Assembly: GCA_963580455.1 (NCBI GenBank)
Contig: OY756971.1
Location: 15,027,001 to 15,091,000, forward strand
Reading direction: 5' to 3'
Length of the DNA stretch: 64,000 nucleotides
Source: Euonymus europaeus
Taxonomy: Eukaryota; Streptophyta; Magnoliopsida; Celastrales; Celastraceae
Below, piece after piece: positions 36,011-48,860 of the stretch (position 1 is the first letter of the stretch; each line of letters opens with the position of its first letter). The position numbers were made by a program, and so were the translations under genes. Below the pieces are notes generated by a model, which did no database searches, was not told the DNA's origin, and saw only the letters and a program-made list of their open reading frames with translations.

Positions 36011-37960
36011 GGTTCACCTTTGTGTGTGTAGATGTTCTAGATTTGTGAATTTCAATTGCTGTTGTGGCACTGATCATAATAGTTATCCATGAAGAGTTCA
36101 GTAACTCCTTGAATTGGCCTCCATGGGATGAGTGAGCTCCTCATTAGAGTTGAGAAGTCAAAGGTGTATGAAAATAACAGCCAAGTTTTAAACATTTTTA
36201 TGTTACAATAAGAAGGTTAACTAACAAATCTGTGCATAAAATATTGAATAAAGCTTGATGTCTATGTCGCATAGGACTAGCATTAGATTTTCTAATCCTA
36301 TTAGAATACGGTCATAACCATGATCATGATGTCGGATGGAATATGAGCTTAACCTTGCGGCCTACTTAGGTACCATCATGAAGTCACAACTAGTTAATTT
36401 CTATAGATGCAATTTGATGTTTAATTATATAGGTAAGGCTTCATTTGTGGTCTAATCATATGGGTTCGAGGGTCATTTTATAGATGGGGAAGGTGTTAGA
36501 CACCCCATGAGCTCCCATTCTATGAAATGATAACCTCGCATGTTTTGAATGATTTTGGTCTTATTGTTTGGCTATGCTCATCCATTGAAAATGGGATGTA
36601 ACTTTTGTGGTATAATAATGATGTCATATTGACGATGTTAAAAAGGTGTCAGTCCCAAGAAGACGATCAGTTGATCAGAGCTGTTGCTCTACACAATAAT
36701 CGAGAGTGAAGATCCTTCCTACACAACAAGCAAACGTGAGCTAAAGACTCCACCAGAGGTTGTCCTATGGCATTGGTGCTTCAAATCTCAAATCAGTTCC
36801 TATTTAAAAGCAAGGAGAACTTTGTGGACCAGAGCTCTTTGTAAGAAAAAGTGTAGATTGTGATTAGATGGTTTCATACTTGACTTTGAGAGCCTTAAAT
36901 AAGAGTGGGAGAGTTTGAACTTGAATATGATCAAAATTCGTCCTTCTTGCCATCTACATCATTAATCTTTAGACTACTGGAGTTTGAACCTCAGTATGAC
37001 TCGAACCTCAGTATGAATCAGAATCATCTTCCGAGTTAGTCTCCTAATTACAGTAGGAACCATGTGAAGCTGAGCACTTTCTTGGTAAACTGAGGAGGCG
37101 TGCTAATAGGCTATTGAGATGCTTACCTTGGCAGATCGAGATGCCTTCTTGGACTTAAAAGTCCCTCCATAGTCCAGGTGATGCATTTATTTTTATGATA
37201 CATGTCATCATCTGATTAATAGGGTTATTTTAGTAATATTATTGCCCCCACTTCCTTATCAAGGTGTCGACTTCGTAGAACGGAGGGAGTAATCATGCCA
37301 TGCCATTAATGACGAGATGACAGCTTGGACTTGCATATCAACGCCTAAGATCTGCTCGACTCAACTGTCATATGTCATTGGCTGTTGATCTGGTGGTGCT
37401 CCCCAAATATAAAAGGACTTGGACCTCTCCTCATTTGTCACGATCTAAGAGTTTTGAGACGTCTTTACTGAGCATTTAGCCTACGAAGCAACATTTCCTC
37501 TTTTTAAGAGAATCTGCGTGCTTTATCCCTTACAGAGTAAGTGTATAAGGTTAGACATGTCTTCTAGTTCCACCTCCTATACTTCTGTTAAGAACGATCA
37601 ATAAAGTGCTTTCGAAAATTCTAAAATTAATTTTAACAACCAACAAATGGTATCGGACAAAGCTAAGTATGTATTAAATCAAGACATAATAAAAGATTCA
37701 CTAGAAAAATAATTGCTCGGTAGATTGGTGCCAGGGTGTGCAATTTATTTTGTGAATGTTTAGATGCCACTAATGATTGTTTTGCAACCCCTAAGATACT
37801 GTACTAATATGGTATTTAATTATTATAACTTGAGTTTTGGGTATGACAACATAGGTTCGTGTTTAGAGCATATTTGATGTCATTTTTGCAAAGCTATTAA
37901 TGTGCAATTTTTTGTTTTTCCTTTGGATTATATTCATTCAAATTACTTTTAAGCCTCCCA
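36011..37960. other. Non-coding sequence, probably retrotransposon interior or LTR
   Basis: It contains a TATAAAAG box at about 37410 preceded by GTGGTGCTCC and followed by short CT-rich stretches, as in LTR promoters. No long frame and no terminus I can place. Confidence 0.3.
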
Positions 37961-38897
37961 TGTTTGAAAATACGCACTCGCATAAATGATTTTAAAATAA
38001 GGACCACACATAGGAGTAATCAATAAGAAAATGGCTTTCATAATATTTCTTGTTAATTATGATTATCATTCAAAATCTATAACTACTCTAATTGTGTAAA
38101 GATAATTTACCTTGAGATCTCTCTGGATTAATCCCTAAAAAATATATCGAATGATGGAGTTAGTCAGGTTGATTCAAAGCTCAATCCTACGGATCTTTCA
38201 CCGTATGCACTAACTCCTACACTTGGATTTAAGTGCGTGGACTCCTTATACAAAGAACCTGAAGGGAACATAAAACAAACTGTGGAAAGGATTAGGATAT
38301 CAAGAGGCCAACTGGTGTCTCAAGACTTGGGTAACAAAATACACATATGTCATGTATTTATTGGGGTCGGCAACCCCTAGGGTTTTCTACCTGGGTGGCC
38401 GGCCCCCTCTTGCAATGACCATAGGTTTCCAACTTATGTTAGGTTTTCCTGACTCCTCTAGTATTGGGCTTTCATGGGCTAAGGTGGATACCAACAAGGA
38501 AAAATAAAACATGGGCTTCATATGAATTTAATTATCAGCCAAAACTCATGAGCATAATTTAAATCCATAAACTATAATATATTGCACTAAAATATTATAG
38601 TTGCACTCCCCGTTTTATCTTAAATTAAATATGAGTCTTTGGTTATAATCGTTCATTAAAACCCTCACGTTAATTAACAGATACCCATCAATTAAATATG
38701 TCACTGACATATTATATTTCATTGACATCTTTAAATATTTCTCAAGTTCACTACTTAACTTATTTGAATGTGTCGAATCAATTAAAATCCACCTCGAGAG
38801 TGTATCATCAATCCATAATTGACCATGAATTTTATTAACAGATTATTTTTCATCGCACATTTAATGCTGTAACCAAATTCACTTGGTTTGTAACTTA
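37961..38897 (-). repeat. Truncated copia LTR
   Basis: The plus strand starts TGTTTGAAAATACGCACTCG and tracks the copia LTRs at 50224 and 61367 for about 940 bp (GAGATCTCTCTGGATT, GATCTTTCACCGTATG, TTGCACTCCCCGTTTTATC). Identity stops near 38897, about 450 bp short of a full LTR. The coding orientation of this family is minus. Confidence 0.8.
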
Positions 38898-39519
38898 GTT
38901 TTTGGGTAACCAAATTAATTCCTATATAGGTAACTCTACTGGAAGGCCTCTAAAAGTTTCCTTTTTGCATTCATGGTGGAGTTCGACACCTAGAAAAATT
39001 CCACACGTGAAGTGTGCTACATTCGCGGCAAGAAGGATTGTTTTCTAGTCTTTTGAGTTGCATTTGGAGATGATTTTTGACATGTTGACATCATGAAGAC
39101 TAGTTTAGTTACAATACATTTTTTTCTATATTTACTTTATTTAATTATACTTTTTCTTATGTCAATGGATATAATTAAATTGGCATGTCATTTAGACAAG
39201 TCAAGGCACTTGTCTTATTAGGTATCACATTGACATCTAATATGATATATATATAATTGCGTGATTGAAAAAACATAACGTTGCATAATTTAATAGTTTA
39301 AAGATTTAGACTAATCACCTAATAAATCTATTTGAATATATTATTATGTTTTTATCATGTAGAGTTACATAATTGGTTAAAGATTCTAGGTTGATCTAAG
39401 CAACTATGGATCATAAGGTACTCTTAAACTAGAAAAATCCTAATAATAAATTATTGAGTGGAAGAGGTTATGATATGACCAAGGATTCCGAAAGTTTGAT
39501 CCTTAATAGTGCATATAAG
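38898..39519. other. Unassigned AT-rich sequence between two truncated elements
   Basis: No frame or terminus recognised. It separates the copia LTR fragment from the end of the truncated gypsy element. Confidence 0.35.
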
Positions 39520-40350
39520 ATTACTCATTTTGCATATGCAACCTTTTCGCAACGCGAACGGTCTGGGGAACATATTGTGCTAGGAACTGAGTCTCGAACT
39601 CTGACCATGTCATCTCCATACTCTCTCTACCAATTGTCATACTCTCCCACCAGACATAAGCGTCATCCTCTAAAAATGTTGAAGCCAATAGAGCTCTCCT
39701 CTTATCCGGTATCCTAAGCGTCACCATCTGTCTCCTCAACTGTCGCAACCAATCCTCGGCCGCCTTGAGATCTACCACTCCTCGAAACACTGGGGTCTCA
39801 TCTTCGTCAACTGAGCCAACTCAGTGATGAAAGGGTCAACTGCTAGTGGTGCTGTCTGCGATGGAACCATCTCACCTGCTCCTGGCTGAATGACAAATGG
39901 TATTTGAACAGGTGCACCTACTAAAGTTGGTGTATATGCTGGAACAGTCTGTCCCTGAGTGCCGATAATAGGCTGCGGTGCAATGTGTGAAGCTAAAGCT
40001 GCTATCGCTTGACCTATGGTCTGTATCATACCTGCCATGTCTTTATACTGCTGTTGTAAAGTCTCTATCGCACCCTCCACACCTACGGGTGCTGTCTGAG
40101 TCGGTACCTGCTCCTACTCCACTACCTGATCCTGAACAACACGACCACGATCCCATCCATGACCACTTGTTCTACCTCGACTGCGCCCTCAACCTCGCAC
40201 AACCAGAACCTCCTTAGGTATCGGTAACTCAACCTCATCAGGTATCGGTAAATCAACCTCATCAACGGTATCCGAAAGCTCACCTCTACCCCACCCACGT
40301 CCGCGGGTAGCACGCCCACCTCGAATGTGTGTACTACGTGTGTCTACCAT
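39520..40350 (-). pseudogene. Gypsy gag, 5' part, frameshifted and truncated
   Basis: The ATG at 40350 begins MVDTRSTHIRGGRATRGRG, a basic N-terminus. Another frame gives LQQQYKDMAGMIQTIGQAIA, and then AEDWLRQLRRQMVTLRIP, YVWWESM and WSEFETQF, the retrotransposon gag capsid core. Frames shift near 40100 and 39780, and the gene stops abruptly near 39520. Pol and the 3' LTR are absent. It lies about 180 bp after the primer-binding site of the 5' LTR at 40531. Confidence 0.85.
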
Positions 40351-40516
40351 GTTTGAAAAATAAACGTACAACTACATAAATTGAATACCCCAAATGTAAA
40401 AGAGGAAATAACTCATCAGATCAGCCGGGAAGCGCGTGATATGTAGTTAGGGAAAAGCTAAAGAAAATGCATAACCTCCCAAAACTAACAAACCTCCCAA
40501 AAACTAATTAACCTCC

Positions 40517-40527
40517 CTCTGATACCA
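40517..40527 (-). other. Primer-binding site (initiator Met tRNA type)
   Basis: The minus strand reads TGGTATCAGAG three bases after the LTR end. This is complementary to the 3' end of plant initiator Met tRNA. Confidence 0.9.
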
Positions 40528-40530
40528 AAC

Positions 40531-42609
40531 TGTCATGCCCCTTCCCACATGAGTATGGATTAGCACCCATGAATCCCAGAGGCGTGATCGGCAGGGAACC
40601 CCTCCATTCCCTGAACCAAATTAAAAAAAATCTACCCAAGAAAACTATAAATGTACCCACACATATATAGGTAAATCCTAACAGAAATCCCGACATACTG
40701 TAACATGCAAACTAGAGTCAACAGTGGAAAATCCAAAACATAATAGAAATGGAAAATAGATACTAAACAGACACAAACATCGCCATAGCAGCTACCCATC
40801 ACATCTCACTCATCCCTGCACTGATCAACCACTCCGACTATCTCACTTGCAAAACATGTGAATAAAAGGGATGAGCCACAAAGCTCAATAGGGATATGGA
40901 GAAATATCGATCATCAGAATAAACAGAATGAAGAACTCAAGAAGTATAAGTGAAATTAACAGAAACGCAAATGGAGAGGGTACCCTCCAGTGCCACCGAA
41001 CTCCAATAAATCAGAGATAAAGTATGAAAACATGTAAGATATAGAAAGCATAAAGGAAATCATGAAGTGATACACTGATAGGATATAGAATCTTCGAACA
41101 ATCGATTCATCATAAACATCATCAAAATCATCAATCTGTATGGTAGACACCGAGTAGGCTCCACCACTACCATCCTCAAGTATAAATCTCAAACTGGTAC
41201 ACAACCATAATCCAACTCAAATCCATATAACATCAGTAAATTCTCCCCTGGACCCATCTTGATCCCCGCAGGGTTTTTCCCAGTCCAGGTACTCCCTAGA
41301 TTGGATGAGGATCGAGCCTATATAAGGTATTCGATAACATCGTCTGCATTAAAGAGCGTCCCCTAGGATGTACCCCATCTAAATCCGATCTCCAAGTATG
41401 TACCCGATCCGAACCATCAATAAATCATCTAGTAGCCTGGGTCGCCTAATGTGGGTCACACACACTACAAATCATCCATCAATAATCTCGTAGCATCATC
41501 ACATAAAATCACCAGAGTACAGTCCTATCCGGACTCTCAAAGAGAGCACAAAAACAAGAAGTGGGCCCTACCTCTGAGTGTGGGCCCCACAAAAGACATG
41601 GCTCACAAGGGTGCAGCCAGTTGCATAAACACAATCGATAATAGCATGAAATAATAATACAGTTGCAATTGCAGAAATAAAGCGGATAAGAGTGCAAACA
41701 GAGAAATTCCCAACCTCCGAGAATTTCACACAAATAGACAAGTAGGAGTCTGTCAAATATGGAATCCCTGGAACCCCAAATAAGAAATAGGGAGAACCCC
41801 TACCTGAAATGTCGACTAACACTGACCTCTTAATAACCGCCTCAGCTATCCGAATCCGTACCAAAAATCCTAAATTAATCTCCTACATCGAAATACATAT
41901 ACATATATTCAATATAATTAAAATACAGAAAAGTAAACCTGATTAGTCAAACGGATAGATACCAGTCAAACAAGATCAAAACCCAGTCAAACGGATCAAC
42001 TTGGTCAAACTCGAGTCAACCGGGTCAACTCGGTCGAACCTGAGTCAACCTTTCCATCACCGAAATAGTCGATTTCGGAGACGTTACCGGTCATCCCATA
42101 CATCAAAAGAAAGCTCTCAGAAAATGCAATCCAATGGTACCTAGCTCGTCCCGTAACTCTGTCGAAATCTGCCAGAATCGCTCTTGGAAGTTGCCGAAAA
42201 ATTGAGACCTTTGCCACCTGATTATGCCGCCTGTGGTGCTCCGTTGACAACGATTCTACTTGAGTTTTGTTTCTCTCTCCACAAGCTTCAATTCGACACC
42301 TCACACGCCTCAATCGGACCACAAACGAGCGAGATTCAAAATTCCCAAAAACATCTCTCTCTCTCTCTCCATGAGTGCTGGAGAAGACGGAACCAGAAAA
42401 TTTTGGATTTATCCCAAAACCTGGTGAAATTACGATTTTGCCATCCGTTCATATTAAATCCTTTAACTTCCAAAATTTATAACTCCTTCAATTTAACTCC
42501 AATTCAGGTGATTCTCGCGCCAATATTTTTCTAATAGTGTCTAGTATTTATTAAAAATATTTAATTTGAAAAAAATCATTTTCCCGAAAATTGGGGTCGG
42601 GATATTACA
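40531..42609 (-). repeat. 5' LTR of the truncated gypsy element (group A)
   Basis: On the minus strand it starts TGTAATATCCCGACCCC at 42609 and ends GGGGCATGACA at 40531. It matches the LTR at 3303-5614 in layout, including GTCAA-rich sequence (41945-42050) and a GTGGGCCC-containing stretch near 41565-41590, but has far fewer GGGGCCCAC units. It interrupts an hAT transposase gene. Confidence 0.9.
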
Positions 42610-42941
42610 CTAGACGTGGTAGTTACGCTAATAAATTTGAAATGTTCGTGGAGTCTAATACCAATATTGAACATGTTAAGTCAGAGTTGGATTACTACTT
42701 AGAAGAGTCTATTTTGCCAATAAATACAAGTGAATTTGAAATCTTATGTTTGTGGAAGACAAATGCGATCAAGCATCCCACTTTGCATGATATTGTTAAG
42801 GATGTGTTGGTCATTCATCTGACGACTGTTGCTTCAGAATCAACTTTCAATAATGGTAGGAGGATTTTAAGTCCTCACCATAGTAGACTTCACCCCAAAA
42901 CTGTGGAGACTTTGAATGTGGAGAGAAATTCAAGGTATTGA
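42610..42941 (+). pseudogene. hAT transposase, C-terminal dimerisation domain
   Basis: It reads SELDYYLEESILP, then LCLWKTNAIKHPTLHDI, ASESTFNNGRRILSPHHSR and TVETL. This is the hAT dimerisation region of Ac-like transposases. The upstream two thirds are missing; the gypsy LTR ends directly before the fragment. The frame closes at TGA (42939-42941). Confidence 0.88.
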
Positions 42942-43624
42942 AATAATCCTTAAATGATTTTTTAAAGTATTTTGTTGATTGCTTTTCCATTTTAATTTTT
43001 TGATGTATTTTTTCTTATCAGAATCAAATCTTACAATTTCAAAAAATAAAACATTTGATAATGATTCGGACATGGCGGTAAGATTGCTTTCATGATTTTT
43101 ATTGGTGCTTAATTTCTTATTGTATTAACCTCTTATTTACTGCACTATATTCATATCATAGGAGCCAGAGTGTTGCACAACCAACATCAACATAGAGAAT
43201 CCCAATGGTAATTGCAGTAGTTAGTTTATATTTTGGAGTTTGCTGCATGAGTTTGTATTTTGAATCTTATGAATTTGCTCTATTTTTGCTACAATTTTAC
43301 TACTTTTGTAACTTGTATTTTGTAGTTTGTATTTTTCCAACATCTTATTACTTGGACATTAATATTTCTTGTTGCAGTGCTGATTGATTTGTTTTCAATT
43401 TTGATTGATATATGGAGCAGAGCTCCTGCTATGGAAATATGGAATTTAACTCACATTCACAGGTCATGGATTTTTAAAATTTAGTCGGTGATAGGGTCGG
43501 GTTTTGGGATTCCCCGTTCCTATTAGGGTTGGGGATTCCCCGAATCTAAATAGCGGGGATAGGGGTGGGGTTTAGGGATGGGAATAGGGATTGGGAGGGC
43601 ATACCCGCCCCGTCGCCATCCCTG
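42942..43624 (+). mobile_element. 3' end of the hAT transposon with terminal inverted repeat
   Basis: Non-coding tail of the hAT element. It ends in a G/C-rich stretch, GCATACCCGCCCCGTCGCC, then ATCCCTG at 43624. The reverse complement, CAGGGATGGCGACGGGGCGG, is the typical plant hAT terminal inverted repeat. The bases after it (ATCCTAAT) should be one copy of the 8-bp target duplication; the other copy is lost. Confidence 0.8.
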
Positions 43625-44482
43625 ATCCTAATGTCTCCAGGTGACACCATGTCATTAGAACTCCTACAGATCCACAATGACAGTACCAGTAGCGGGCTCA
43701 CCTGTATGGAAGAAAGGAAAGTAAAGGGTGAGCAATGACTTAGTAGGGGTAAAGAACAATCAAGAAATAATTAATAAGCCAAAATTAAAGGATAAGTTCA
43801 ATGTAGCAATATGCCCTGGACCATGAACCACAACAATGAATATCAACCAAATCATGTCTCTTCCTCATGAGCCAAAATGGAATGATGCACCGAATATCCA
43901 TTCCAACTACCGTGAACACTGCCACTATTTAATCTCATGAGGAATAAGACCAACTACAAGACTCCTGTCTTGCAACCATTGATTAAGGCTCAATCGAATC
44001 GACCACCGAGATCTCAGTGTGTTATCTCACATGGGTCTTATTTTGTGGGAACCTCGCCCGGGTTCCACTACCCTCTTCCCACACGACAATCAATTAACCT
44101 ACAGGAATCACGACTCTGTACTCCATCTTCCCATGCAGCTCTAATGCATAACAAAGCGGCATCTCAAGGAAAAATAAATAAAATATATATACATAAAATA
44201 ATCGGGCACCTACCCATGAAATGAATTGCCATTTTTGGTGGCCGAAAACATGGCCACCGAAAATGGCATCTCTTATATATATATATATATATAATTTATT
44301 TGACTATTGATTTGTTATTATAATTTTTTTCCTTTTCTTTTATGTAATTCTTTTTAATCAACGATTAACATATCCTTAGTCAAATTTAACCCATTATTTG
44401 ATATTTTTTAGCTCGAATTCATAATTTGTTATTATTATTATTATTATTATTTTCTTGATATTTTCAGGTCGGGGTATTACAC
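43625..44482 (-). repeat. Gypsy LTR remnant (group B-like)
   Basis: On the minus strand it starts TGTAATACCCCGACC at 44482. Its middle (GGCTCACCTGTATGG, CTTAGTAGGGGTAAAG) parallels the polyadenylation-region segment of group B LTRs. The hAT element inserted in its distal part. Sequence right of 44483 again resembles the CAGTAGGGTAAAG segment, hinting at a second, older LTR. Confidence 0.55.
44227..44268. repeat. 17-bp-arm hairpin
   Basis: TGCCATTTTTGGTGGCC and GGCCACCGAAAATGGCA form arms with one mismatch around an 8-nt loop, followed by a (TA) run at 44275-44293. Confidence 0.8.
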
Positions 44483-45932
44483 AGTAGGGTAAAGTGCGAA
44501 CAATAGATAAATAAGCCTAAATATGAAAAGGAAAGATCTACACAACAATATGCAAACAATGATATAAATAAAATACATAAATCAGTCACAATGACTAGCT
44601 ATTCCATGGCTGCCGCCAGTTAACCCAACTAGCACCAAACACAACATATATTTGAAAAATAGAATACTAGAATCAAAGATGCGACACACAATATTTACGA
44701 GGAAAACCCAATCAGGGAAAAATCTCGGGTGTTTGTAGCTTCCAACTTTTGAAGCAATCCACTATCAACAAAAGGGTTATAAGAATATCTCTAGAGCTAG
44801 GATTCACATCACCTACACTGGTTTCTTGCTTGATTTGCTCAATACACCCAACCACAAGTAAATTGTTTCACACGATGCTCCAGAGTCACACTGAAATATT
44901 CAAGCTCCAAGAACACACAAGAATGCCCTCAAAGTGCAGTGCAAGAATGCATGAAGTTTATCAAAATTAAAACTCGCTCAAAACATCAATTCCATTTCAA
45001 TTCGTACGAGTAAAAAGTCTGGAGTTAATTGGTTTCTAAATGCTATTTATATGACATGTGAAACAACCAACCAAACCCTAGTTAATGACCTCAAAGATAT
45101 ACCATAAAATCACCCACGAATTTAGAAAAAAGATTAAGTCCTAATCTTGGAATCAAGGTCATCAAAACAATAAGGAAAGACTTTCTTAAATTAAGGAGAT
45201 GATTATCTCTAACATAAGAATGAGATAAAACTTAATAAAGAGATAATCATTCCTAAATCGACCATGATTTTATTCTAATCAATCAATTTAACTAAATCAA
45301 TTAATTAAGTCAAATCAGAACACAACACATAAATCCACGATGCAAGTTTTCAAAAAAAACTTGATCCTCATGTAGGCTACATGTAAGTTACATGGAATTG
45401 CAGTTAACTCGTGTAGGCTACATGAAGGCTACATGACAACTTTGTTTGATCTTCAGCTCTAGATCAACCTGCATTCTAACCTAGTGTCGATTCTAGATAT
45501 TTTAAATTAGAATATGACATTGTTCAAGCATAGTGTCACACACTAAAACCTTACAAACTCTCCCTCGACACTTGCTTGACAAACCTGAAATTAAGTTCAC
45601 ACCGCAAGTCCTATTTCAACTAGCACTTCAATAGTCACCTATCAACAGTCAACTCACAAACCATATGAGTAATAGTATCATGGGTAGCACACAACATAAC
45701 CACCAAATTAAATTAAAACCAGAATCAATCATACGAGCACTAACACAACATATAAACATAAGCATAAGAATCAAAGAAAAATAGGTCATATCAAACCATC
45801 CACAAACAGGTCGTATCAAACCATCCACAAACACGTTCAAAAACATAACATAAGTGCAAAAACATAGCAAACTCAAAATGAAACTCAAAATGTTATGTTT
45901 GTATCTCTCCCTTTTGGAAAGCAAGGTGCAAC
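44483..45932. other. Non-coding, retrotransposon-like sequence
   Basis: No gene recognised. Stretches such as TTTACGAGGAAAACCC and AGCAATCCACTATCAACAAA resemble plant LTR sequence. A diverged CATCCACAAACA/GGTCGTATCAAAC duplication lies at 45785-45835. Confidence 0.35.
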
Positions 45933-47219
45933 CTAAAAAGGCCTATGAGGTCGAGGGGTTGATCTACTGCCAGTAACATGTATGGCTTGGTTGATGTATA
46001 CTATTTCAGTCTTCAATAAATGGTACATACTCCTCAACTCTGTCATATCTTGATCACGAGCATGAGTACCTTCATACACTCGTGTCGTAATGTAGTCCAA
46101 AGCATTTGTGAGAAGCAGTTTGTCCTTCTCCAGGTCATGAACTTTATCTATCAGAGTGTCCATTTTGACATCAATGACAGCACAGGTAGTAGTAATCTTA
46201 CTGTCCAAGGTAGTAAGTGCATTCAAAATAAGAGTCAAATCAATGGCAGAAGCAGATGAGAAGATGTGAAGCTGGGTCAGTAGATTTCTCTCGCTGAAGA
46301 TGAGGGACTTCCTAGATGCTAGAGTGACATTGGAAAAAAGGTTTTTGATGCACACTTCTGGTGACTGTTTTAGCACTAATGAAGGGATTAGGGGGAATAT
46401 GATCATAAAAAAACTCAACTTTCAAAGCAGCCAGAAAATTAGAAATCAAAACCCCAAAAGAAGTCCATAATAAGTGGCTTTCTCAAACTTAGCTTGAATT
46501 ATCCTTCTAAAAATTTTGGTGCCAAACAGATGGGTTTACCAACAATAATAGCATATAACAATTGGAGACGATCTTCGTTAAGCCTTCCCCGATGCCTAGT
46601 AGGAAGAATGTTACTGAAATTCAACGCCTTATACTCTGGTTTAAGCTTAGTACTGGGTAATTCTCCTTGAACTAAATCAGGTGATCCATCATTTCTCAAC
46701 TGGGCATAAATTACACTTAATGTCTCAAACTAGTCAGACTTTTCCAATTCATAAGGTTTGAAAGAGGGTTTCTTTAACAGAGGTAGATTCAGTATTTTGG
46801 CAATTACCTTAGGAGATAATACAAACTCCTGACCGCTCACGCTCATCTAAATGGCAGGAACATCCCTAAACTCTGGTTGAAACATATTGGCATAAAATTC
46901 CTTCACTAACTCCACATAAATTACCCCAGAAATTTCACACAGAGATTCCTACTGCCTAGAACATATAGCTGTCAGAATTTTAGTGTGCTCAAAGTCAGAC
47001 AGAATGAAATGACGTTCAAGTATAAAATCCTTACCAGAGTAAAAAATCATCATACTCTTTCTTTGCCTTAGAAGCGTGAAATAGATTTACAGGAAGTGGT
47101 GGAGTAGGAGTTTTGTCCGACTTGGATGAGGAAGACCCATGCAATTCCTCAGTAGCCGTGGGAGTAGGAAAAACCTCAGTATCTCTAGTACAAGTGCATT
47201 TATGCAAGAACCCTAACAT
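45933..47219 (-). pseudogene. Plant transposon-associated protein relic (PF20167-like)
   Basis: On the minus strand from 47219: a Ser/Pro-rich linker, then FHASKAKKEYDDF and ERHFILSDFEH, VELVKEFYANMF, MSVSGQEFVLSPKV with LNLP, and at 46699-46499 NFSNILPTRHRGRLNED with LLYAIIVGK. This order (A-x3-Y, ER-F, EFYAN, GK/LS-x-I, LP, then LLYALL-x-GK) fits the 'putative plant transposon protein' domain. The C-terminal piece (46418-45933) is helical, possibly coiled coil. Stops near 46990, 46850, 46730 and 46490 break the gene. The family is known from retrotransposon-linked ORFs of unclear function. Confidence 0.55.
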
Positions 47220-48660
47220 GGAAGGAATTTCTAGAGAGAGAAGTAGGTGATTTCGAATTTATTGATTTAATTGATGTTTATATGAGTTGTGGTTGATATA
47301 TTGATGCGTGTGAGGGTTCGGTTTCGCCACATTGTAGGTTTGGGCAAACCGAAACCCTAGGAACGGAATTTGGGGATTTGTGGTAAATTGCTCGACACGA
47401 GGTAGGGAATTTCCAACCTTTCTTTCTATCGTTTATTCTCATTGGTCGTTTATTTGTGTTTCCGCCTTAATTGCTTCTAAGGGGAAACGAGCCTTCTTGT
47501 GAAATGTTGTTAATTCTTGATATTGCATGACCGAATATGTGTGTTCCATCACCTATGGGCACGACGTGATTTTCCGTTCATGCATCATGGTAGTTATGTA
47601 TATATATATGTAGGTTGTTCATATATATATCTTTTTGGCATGTCATGGCATTAATGCATTAGAGTTGCATGGGGGACCGGGTATGGACTCGGGGCTCCTT
47701 AGGATTCTTGAAAGCTACTTGGAGGGACGACGAGGCGATGAGAGTTACCACCGAGTCAAGTGAACTCCAAGTAGGATAACGCACTAGAGGTATGGTTCAT
47801 GAGTGACCTGGCCTGGAGTGGTGCGGGCGTGGTAGGATCACGCAACCGGGTAATCCAAGAGCGTTTGATGTTGGAGAGCTTGCTCCTGTTCAATAGTCAT
47901 GGTTAGCGACCATGATATTGATGAGTTGATTTGGTGAGCTTTGCTCACGTTTGATATTACATGGAACGAGCCATGGTATCGATGATGTTTGCTCATTGAG
48001 GGGATTGCCCGGGTTGATGTTCTGTGTGATTGTTGAGTATACGTGCATGTGGTAGGTTTCATATTGTTGCATAGCCTATTGTTTCAGATTCGGCCTTATA
48101 CTCATGTTACTCATAACCCTACTGAGCTTCTTGCTCACCCTCTACTTTCATTCCTTCCCACAGGTGATACTGGTACAGGTACAGGTACTAGTGGAGCGGA
48201 TCAGTGAGAGCGGGATGTGACATGGATGGACCTGGGTAGGATGTGGGTGCTAGAGAGATACTCTAAGCACGTATTTTGTATATGTTGTATTGATGTTTAT
48301 TCATGATAATCTTATAACCATTTGACACCAGAGGGTGTGTGCATGATGTATGCTGAGTTGATTTTATGGTTATATGATATTATGAAATTGATGATTTGAT
48401 TATTACTATCAGTTTGTGCATGTTGGTAGTGGATGGCCTGAGGCCCCTAGGATCAGGATTGCATGTGATTGAGGCCTGAGGCATGCTAGGTTGCTAGTGT
48501 GATGAATTTATGAACTTTATGCTGCGCGTTTCTGATGCAGGCGGGGACTCTCCGATATACGGGGAGATGTCGCCAGATTTCCGGTCCGCCGGATGATCGC
48601 ACTAGCGGCCTAGGACGGTGCTGGAGGGCACCTGTGGCGTTCCCGGACCGGGGCGTCACA
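47215..48660 (+). repeat. Gypsy LTR fragment (group B), plus orientation
   Basis: It ends exactly at CCGGACCGGGGCGTCACA and runs antiparallel to the LTR at 54757-56891, with which it shares TCTAGAGAGAGAAG (47231), ACTGAGCTTCTTGCTC (48121), CTCCGATATACGGGG (48549) and GATCGCACTAG (48594). The first ~700 bp of the LTR are missing on the left. It lies between the transposon-protein relic and the copia gag. Confidence 0.8.
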
Positions 48661-48860
48661 AGCATTTTTTCACTTCTTCTGAGCAATAATCTGCTCATCA
48701 GTGGCACCCTCTACAAGTAATTCAGGACATAGTTCAGCCAACACATATTTGCACTCTTCAGCAGTGAGCACAATATCCAAATTCCTTTTCCAGTTGACAT
48801 AGTTTGTTCCATCCAACTTATGGTCTTTTAGAATAACAGATAGAGGATTGAAAGATATTT
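48661..48860 (-). pseudogene. Copia gag, N-terminal fragment
   Basis: On the minus strand it reads ILKDHKLDGTNYVNWKRNLD, then VLTAEECKYVL and a stop after EQIIAQKK. This is the start of Ty1/copia gag (L-x-G-x-NY-x-WKRNLDIVL). It is cut off by the LTR fragment ending at 48660. Confidence 0.8.

Noticed and set aside
45649..45924. 91-codon hydrophobic minus-strand frame as a membrane protein
   Set aside because: AT-rich codon artefact over a local duplication; no start context, splice sites or homology seen.
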